Assembly (NCBI RefSeq): GCF_040643435.1
Contig: NZ_JBEYUH010000001.1
Coordinates: 310,001 to 374,000 of the forward strand
DNA length: 64,000 nucleotides
Direction: 5' to 3'
From: Rhodococcus sp040643435
Lineage (GTDB): Bacteria; Actinomycetota; Actinomycetes; Mycobacteriales; Mycobacteriaceae
The notes beneath the pieces were generated by a model that saw nothing but the letters and a program-made list of their open reading frames with translations, did no database searches and was not told the DNA's origin. Positions within the stretch are counted from its first letter, which is position 1. The number at the start of each line of letters is the position of its first letter. The position numbers and the translations under genes are program-made. Below are positions 59,828 through 64,000 of the stretch, in pieces.

Positions 59828-60622
59828 TCATCGGATCGTCCCGATCACCAGCGGTGTGACGGGCACGCCGCCCCCGAGCGGACTCGAATCGTCGTGTCCG
59901 TGCGCAGCCGCCGCATCGAGCACCGGCATCCCGGCATCGGCGATGCGGCCGAAGGCGGTGAAATCGGGTCGCAGCAGCGAGTCGCCCAACAGCAGGAAGA
60001 ACTGGCTTCCGTTGCTGTTCTTCAACCCTGCGTTGGCCATCGCGATCGTTCCGCGCGGATACAGCACAGCCGGCGGGAGATAGGACGTCGCGGCCTCCTC
60101 CGCGAACTGCGGCACCGGATACTCATCGGCGAAGGTGTAACCCGGTCCGCCGGAGCCTGTTCCGGTCGGGTCGCCGCACTGGTACAGCTGACCGCCCGGA
60201 TCGGTGGCGAGCCGGTGACACGACGTGCCGTCGTAGAAACCGCGGCGGGCGAGATCGACGAAGCTGTTGACCGTACACGGAGCCTGGGTTCGGTCGAGCA
60301 CGAGGGGGATCGCACCGATCGATGTGTCGAGGATCAGCTCTGCGATGCCCACCGTCGACGCGCTCGAGGGTGGAAGCGTACCGCCTCGGCCGACGTAGTC
60401 GCAGGTGACGGTCGGAGCGGTCGGCGCGGGAACGTCGGGAAGACCGCGGTAGATCGACAGATCCTGCGGAGGGGCCGAGCGTGGCTTCGCGACCTCGGTG
60501 ACCGTCGCCGTTGAGGACTCGGTCTCGTGCGAACAACCGCTCACGAACGCAGCGATTGCGAGGAACAGCGGAACGACGACGCGGAGGCGGAACGCGAAGC
60601 CCCGATAAGTGGTGTGGATCAC
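59828..60622 (-). CDS. Cyclophilin-type peptidyl-prolyl isomerase lipoprotein, copy 3 of 3
   Basis: 264-residue exported protein. The N-terminus RLRVVVPLFLAIAAFVSGCSHE has a lipobox (VSGC). A cyclophilin domain follows: VLDRTQAPCTVNSFVDLARRGFYDGTSCHRL, GDPTGTGSGGPGYTFADEYPVPQF, YPRGTIAMANAGLKNSNGSQFFLLLGDSLL. The canonical catalytic Arg of FHRV is in the CHRL position. Compared with the other two copies the sequence is more divergent. It is 177 bases downstream of copy 2 and 12 bases from the convergent relA stop. Confidence 0.88.
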   Translation of the reverse strand: MIHTTYRGFAFRLRVVVPLFLAIAAFVSGCSHETESSTATVTEVAKPRSAPPQDLSIYRGLPDVPAPTAPTVTCDYVGRGGTLPPSSASTVGIAELILDTSIGAIPLVLDRTQAPCTVNSFVDLARRGFYDGTSCHRLATDPGGQLYQCGDPTGTGSGGPGYTFADEYPVPQFAEEAATSYLPPAVLYPRGTIAMANAGLKNSNGSQFFLLLGDSLLRPDFTAFGRIADAGMPVLDAAAAHGHDDSSPLGGGVPVTPLVIGTIR

Positions 60623-60799
60623 AGGATCGGGACGTTAGCGGAATGGAACACAACCGGATAGAGGCCGGGAGCGGTTCGGTGAACAATCACCCCCGAGATC
60701 ACCCTCCAGGCGGTGCTCGCGACGGGTGTTGTGAAACCGGAACGTCCCGCCCCGGAGTTCCGGGACGGGACGTCGTGCGCGCTGTGTGAGCGAGAGGTG

Positions 60800-61591
60800 T
60801 TACGGGGCTTCGGGCCCCACGGTCACCGACTCGATCTGCACGGAGCGGTTGGGTGCACCACCGCCGGCGGCCATCGAGCCGTCGTCGCCCTCCGCCGCGA
60901 CCTCCTCGATCACGGCGAGCCCGGCCTCGTCCACGGTCCCGAAGACCGTGTAGGTGGGCGGAAGCTGCGAATCCGCGTATACGAGGAAGAATTGGCTGCC
61001 GTTGCTGCCGGGGCGGCCGGTGTTCGCCATCGCGACCGTGCCGCGCGGGTAGATCACCGCCTGCCGAAGCTGGGCGTCTCCGGCCGCGTAGAGGTTCTCC
61101 GGATACTCGGTGTCGAATCCGTAACCGGGGCCGCCGGTGCCGGTGCCCGTCGGATCGCCGCACTGCAGCACCTGCAGGCCGGGCGAGGTCACCAGCCGGT
61201 GGCAGGGGGTGTCGTCGAAGTAACCCTGCTCGGCGAGCGAGACGAAACTGTTGACCGTGCACGGTGCCGCAGCCCGGTCCAGATCGACGCCGATGACGCC
61301 GCCGCTCGTGGCGATCTGCGCTGTGGCAGCACCACTGGTGGCGACATCCTCCGAGGCGGGGGGCGTCACCTCCCGTGCGCCGTCACCGGTGGGCGTGTAG
61401 CTGCACGAGACGGGATCGCCGCCGGAGGGACGTTCCGGCAGCTCGCCCGTGTAGGCCGGGGACTGCCGGTCGTCGGCGATCGCCGAGCTCGAGGAGGCCG
61501 CAGCGGTATCGGTGGATGCGTCGTCGGAACACCCGGTCAGCAGGAGTGTCAGGCCGGCGACCGCGGCGAGGGTGGTGCGCAATCGGATCAT
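60800..61591 (-). CDS. Cyclophilin-type peptidyl-prolyl isomerase lipoprotein, copy 2 of 3
   Basis: 263-residue lipoprotein with signal MIRLRTTLAAVAGLTLLLTGCSDD (lipobox LTGC), a Ser/Ala/Asp-rich spacer and a cyclophilin domain: APCTVNSFVSLAEQGYFDDTPCHRLVTSPGLQVLQCGDPTGTGTGGPGYGFDTEYP, YPRGTVAMANTGRPGSNGSQFFLVYADSQLPPTYTVFG. It would assist folding of exported proteins on the outer face of the membrane. Its ATG at 61591 overlaps the stop of copy 1 by one base (TGATG), so the two are translationally coupled. Confidence 0.9.
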   Translation of the reverse strand: MIRLRTTLAAVAGLTLLLTGCSDDASTDTAAASSSSAIADDRQSPAYTGELPERPSGGDPVSCSYTPTGDGAREVTPPASEDVATSGAATAQIATSGGVIGVDLDRAAAPCTVNSFVSLAEQGYFDDTPCHRLVTSPGLQVLQCGDPTGTGTGGPGYGFDTEYPENLYAAGDAQLRQAVIYPRGTVAMANTGRPGSNGSQFFLVYADSQLPPTYTVFGTVDEAGLAVIEEVAAEGDDGSMAAGGGAPNRSVQIESVTVGPEAP

Positions 61592-62472
61592 CAGTCCATC
61601 CTGACCGACGTGATCGTGGTCTCCAGCGCGGGGGCACCGTCGGCGGCTCCGCCTTCGACTCCTGCCGCTGCGATCTTGTCGAGAGTGGCGAGGCCCGTTT
61701 CGTCGATCGTGCCGAAGACCGTGTACTGCGGAGGCAGCACCGAGTCGCCGTACACGAGGAAGAACTGGCTGCCGTTGGTGTCCGGACCGGCGTTGGCCAT
61801 CGCGAGGGTGCCACGCGGATAGACCACCGGTTCCTGTGCGGCAGGGTCGTCGGTGGGGAACTGGTCGGTGGGGAACTCGTTCGCGAACTGGTAGCCCGGT
61901 CCACCGGAGCCGCTGCCGGAAGGGTCACCGCATTGCAGGACCTGCAGCGACGGGGACGTCGTCAGCCGATGGCAGGTCGTGCCGTCGTAGAAATTCTGCG
62001 AGGCGAGCGACAGGAAGCTGTTGACGGTACACGGCGAGTCGTCGTTGTGCAGGATCAAACCGATGTTCCCCTGGTTCGTCTCCATGCTGACACTGATGTC
62101 CGTGTTGCCCTCACCGGTGGTGAGGATGCCTTCGGTGCGCGGTGGCTGCGCCGGTTTCGACGGTTCGCGACCGTCTGCGGGATATGCGCAGTTCACCGTC
62201 TCGGGCAGCGGTTCGGTCCGGCCCGCGGGGAGAGCGGCGTACTCGGATCCGGACTCGCTCTCGGTGACTTCACCACCGGAGGCCTCGGAGGCGGTGTCGT
62301 CGCCGCGGTTCACCGCCCACAGGGCGACTCCCGCACCGAGGACCACGATCACTCCGAGAGCGGACAGCGCGATCGTCGTGCGGCGCCGCCTGCGCTCGCG
62401 TTCGGCGCGACGCTCGAGTTGCCGTTCGAGTTTGCGTTTCGCGGCCTGGCGCCGTTGTGCGTTGCTCGGCAC
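61591..62472 (-). CDS. Membrane-anchored cyclophilin-type peptidyl-prolyl isomerase, copy 1 of 3
   Basis: 293-residue protein closest in layout to mycobacterial Rv2582. A strongly basic helical N-terminus (RRQAAKRKLERQLERRAERERRRRR) precedes one transmembrane helix (TIALSALGVIVVLGAGVALWAV), with no lipobox, then the cyclophilin domain: SPCTVNSFLSLASQNFYDGTTCHRLTTSPSLQVLQCGDPSG, YPRGTLAMANAGPDTNGSQFFLVYGDSVLPPQYTVFG. GTG at 62472 follows GGGAGGACTACTGCA. First gene of the three-gene leftward unit and divergent from the metallo-hydrolase. Confidence 0.9.
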   Translation of the reverse strand: MPSNAQRRQAAKRKLERQLERRAERERRRRRTTIALSALGVIVVLGAGVALWAVNRGDDTASEASGGEVTESESGSEYAALPAGRTEPLPETVNCAYPADGREPSKPAQPPRTEGILTTGEGNTDISVSMETNQGNIGLILHNDDSPCTVNSFLSLASQNFYDGTTCHRLTTSPSLQVLQCGDPSGSGSGGPGYQFANEFPTDQFPTDDPAAQEPVVYPRGTLAMANAGPDTNGSQFFLVYGDSVLPPQYTVFGTIDETGLATLDKIAAAGVEGGAADGAPALETTITSVRMD

Positions 62473-62622
62473 TGCAGTAGTCCTCCCGTGAACGATCGAT
62501 GTGGTCCAACCGACTTCGAAGCCGATTCGAGTCTGCCACCCGGGACCGGAAAGACCGCGGACAGGGCGCAGCGCATAGTCTGTAGGAGACCTCGAAGGCT
62601 CACACCCGTAGGAGCGATACCC

Positions 62623-63306
62623 GTGCTCGTGACCGGATTCCCTGCCGGGATGTTCCAGACCAATTGCTACATCCTCGCGCAGGACAACGCCAAGGAGTGC
62701 GTCGTCGTCGATCCCGGCCAGGACGCGGTCGAACCGCTCGTGGAGTTCCTCACCGGATCCGATCTCACGCCCCGGGCGGTACTGCTCACTCACGGTCACC
62801 TCGACCACATGTGGTCGGCGCAGCCGGTGGCCGATCGATACGGCATTCCGGTGTACATCCACCCCGACGACCGGATGATGCTCACCGATCCGCTGCAGGG
62901 TATGGGGTCGAGTCTCGCTCCCTTTCTCGACGGCGTCGAGTTCACCGAGCCGCAGCAGGTGGTGGAGTTCGTCGATGGAGACGAGATCGAGCATGCCGGA
63001 ATCGAATTCGTCGTCGACCACACTCCGGGGCACACGCGGGGCTCGGTGGTCCTGCGCACCCGCACCACCACTCCCGACGGCGTGGCATTGAACGTCGCGC
63101 TCACCGGCGACACCCTGTTCCAGGGATCGATCGGGCGGACCGACCTGCCGGGTGGGGATCATCAGCAGCTGCTCGACTCCATCGCCCGCAAGCTGCTCGT
63201 GCTCGACGACACCACCAACATTCTCCCCGGTCACGGAGGGTCGAGCACGATCGGACGGGAGCGCCTCTCGAACCCGTTCCTCGAGGGCCTGGCAGAATCC
63301 CGCTGA
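62623..63306 (+). CDS. Metallo-beta-lactamase-fold hydrolase (glyoxalase II-like)
   Basis: 227-residue MBL-fold protein, homologue of Rv2581c. The metal motif is LLTHGHLDHMWSAQPV (HxHxDH), followed by VDHTPGHTRGSVVL, ALTGDTLFQGSIGRTDLPGGD and ILPGHGGSSTIGRER. Such proteins hydrolyse thioesters such as S-lactoyl or related conjugates. GTG at 62623 has TAGGAG eight bases upstream. It precedes hisS in the conserved order. Confidence 0.92.
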   Translation: MLVTGFPAGMFQTNCYILAQDNAKECVVVDPGQDAVEPLVEFLTGSDLTPRAVLLTHGHLDHMWSAQPVADRYGIPVYIHPDDRMMLTDPLQGMGSSLAPFLDGVEFTEPQQVVEFVDGDEIEHAGIEFVVDHTPGHTRGSVVLRTRTTTPDGVALNVALTGDTLFQGSIGRTDLPGGDHQQLLDSIARKLLVLDDTTNILPGHGGSSTIGRERLSNPFLEGLAESR

Positions 63307-63368
63307 CGCGCGAATGCCGCGATCCGTCCGGTGACCAACCAAGAGAATTCCGAGAGAAGGCAGTACCA

Positions 63369-64000
63369 GTGAGCAAGGCCTCCACGTTTTCGGCGCCGAA
63401 AGGTGTGCCCGATTACGTTCCCCCTCAGTCGGCGGAGTTCGTTGCGGTGCGGGACGGTTTGACCCGCGCAGCGCGACTGGCCGGGTACGGGCACGTCGAA
63501 CTGCCCATCTTCGAGGACACCGGCCTGTTCGCTCGGGGCGTCGGCGAATCCACCGATGTCGTCACCAAGGAGATGTACACCTTCGCCGATCGGGGTGAAC
63601 GCTCCGTCACACTGCGGCCCGAGGGAACCGCGGGTGTGATGCGCGCCGTGATCGAGCACGGGCTCGACCGCGGACAGCTCCCCGTGAAACTGTCGTATTC
63701 CGGCCCGTTCTTCCGGTACGAACGCCCTCAGGCCGGTCGCTACCGCCAGCTGCAGCAGGTCGGTGTCGAGGCGATCGGGATCGACGATCCCGCGCTCGAT
63801 GCCGAGGTCATCGCGGTCGCCGACGCCGGCTTCCGGTCGCTCGGCCTCGACGGATTCCGCCTCGAGATCACCTCCCTCGGCGACGAGACGTGCCGTCCGC
63901 AGTACCGGGAGAAGCTGCAACAGTTCCTGTTCGCGCTTCCGCTCGACGAGGAGACCCGCCGCCGCGCCGAGATCAACCCCTTGCGTGTCCTCGACGACAA
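63369..64000 (+). CDS. hisS: Histidyl-tRNA synthetase (3' end beyond window)
   Basis: Class II synthetase charging tRNA-His. The first 210 residues are present: FSAPKGVPDYVPPQSAEF, the motif 2 region TLRPEGTAGVMRAVIEHGL, SYSGPFFRYERPQAGRYRQLQQVGVEAIG and the start of the core after it. GTG at 63369 is preceded by GAGAGAAGGCAG. The right edge of the window cuts the frame; roughly half of the protein is missing. Confidence 0.95.
   Translation, partial: MSKASTFSAPKGVPDYVPPQSAEFVAVRDGLTRAARLAGYGHVELPIFEDTGLFARGVGESTDVVTKEMYTFADRGERSVTLRPEGTAGVMRAVIEHGLDRGQLPVKLSYSGPFFRYERPQAGRYRQLQQVGVEAIGIDDPALDAEVIAVADAGFRSLGLDGFRLEITSLGDETCRPQYREKLQQFLFALPLDEETRRRAEINPLRVLDD

Overview
The window is high-GC actinobacterial chromosome. 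Its gene order follows the Mycobacterium tuberculosis core segment from sigA (Rv2703) to hisS (Rv2580c) gene by gene and strand by strand (locus numbers from memory). AftC, PimA, the PatA-type acyltransferase, PgsA1, Cei and the family DUF4193/DUF3093/DUF3710/DUF3159/DUF3000 point to a mycolic-acid-bearing member of Mycobacteriales. Rhodococcus is the best guess, and this is an inference. No insertion sequence, prophage or CRISPR array was seen.

Region 1 (1-13.4 kb): sigA (cut by the window edge), ppgK, suhB, cei, DUF4193, DUF3093, dut, DUF3710, an alpha/beta hydrolase, an OB-fold protein, DUF3159, the two Trk potassium regulators ceoC/ceoB, an APC transporter and a TRAM-type RNA methyltransferase. 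Region 2 (13.4-23.6 kb): accessory genes around dxs, namely a MarR regulator with a drug exporter, a sugar porter, an MpaB-like oxygenase and a wax-ester/diacylglycerol acyltransferase with a KstR-like operator, together with RNase D and DUF3000. Region 3 (23.8-29.3 kb): the coproporphyrin haem genes hemE-hemY-hemQ, tightly followed by a BisC-like molybdoenzyme. Region 4 (29.3-36.2 kb): L-lactate dehydrogenase, a HAD protein, msrB, aftC, a secreted hydrolase-like lipoprotein, zapE and a GNAT enzyme.

Region 5 (36.2-38.8 kb) is the least conventional part. It has a strong hairpin, a promoter that places the transcript start exactly on the ATG of a 13-residue Val/Leu-rich leader peptide, mutually exclusive hairpins (an attenuator), and a stand-alone LeuA regulatory domain with no synthase domain. 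A five-tRNA cluster (Gly, Cys, Val, Gly, Val), a separate tRNA-Val(CAC) and a DUF742 gene follow.

Region 6 (38.9-59.8 kb) is a long co-directional array: thrS, HIT phosphorylase, pgsA, patA, pimA and Nudix (phosphatidylinositol mannoside synthesis); pdxS, tesB, pdxT (pyridoxal phosphate); yebC; ruvC-ruvA-ruvB behind an SOS box; yajC-secD-secF (protein export); a lipoprotein, apt and relA. Region 7 (59.8-64 kb) has three tandem envelope cyclophilin genes, a metallo-beta-lactamase-fold hydrolase and the 5' part of hisS.

Many genes are joined by ATGA/GTGA overlaps. Many others have a TANNNT -10 box six to eight bases before the start codon, indicating widespread leaderless transcription.
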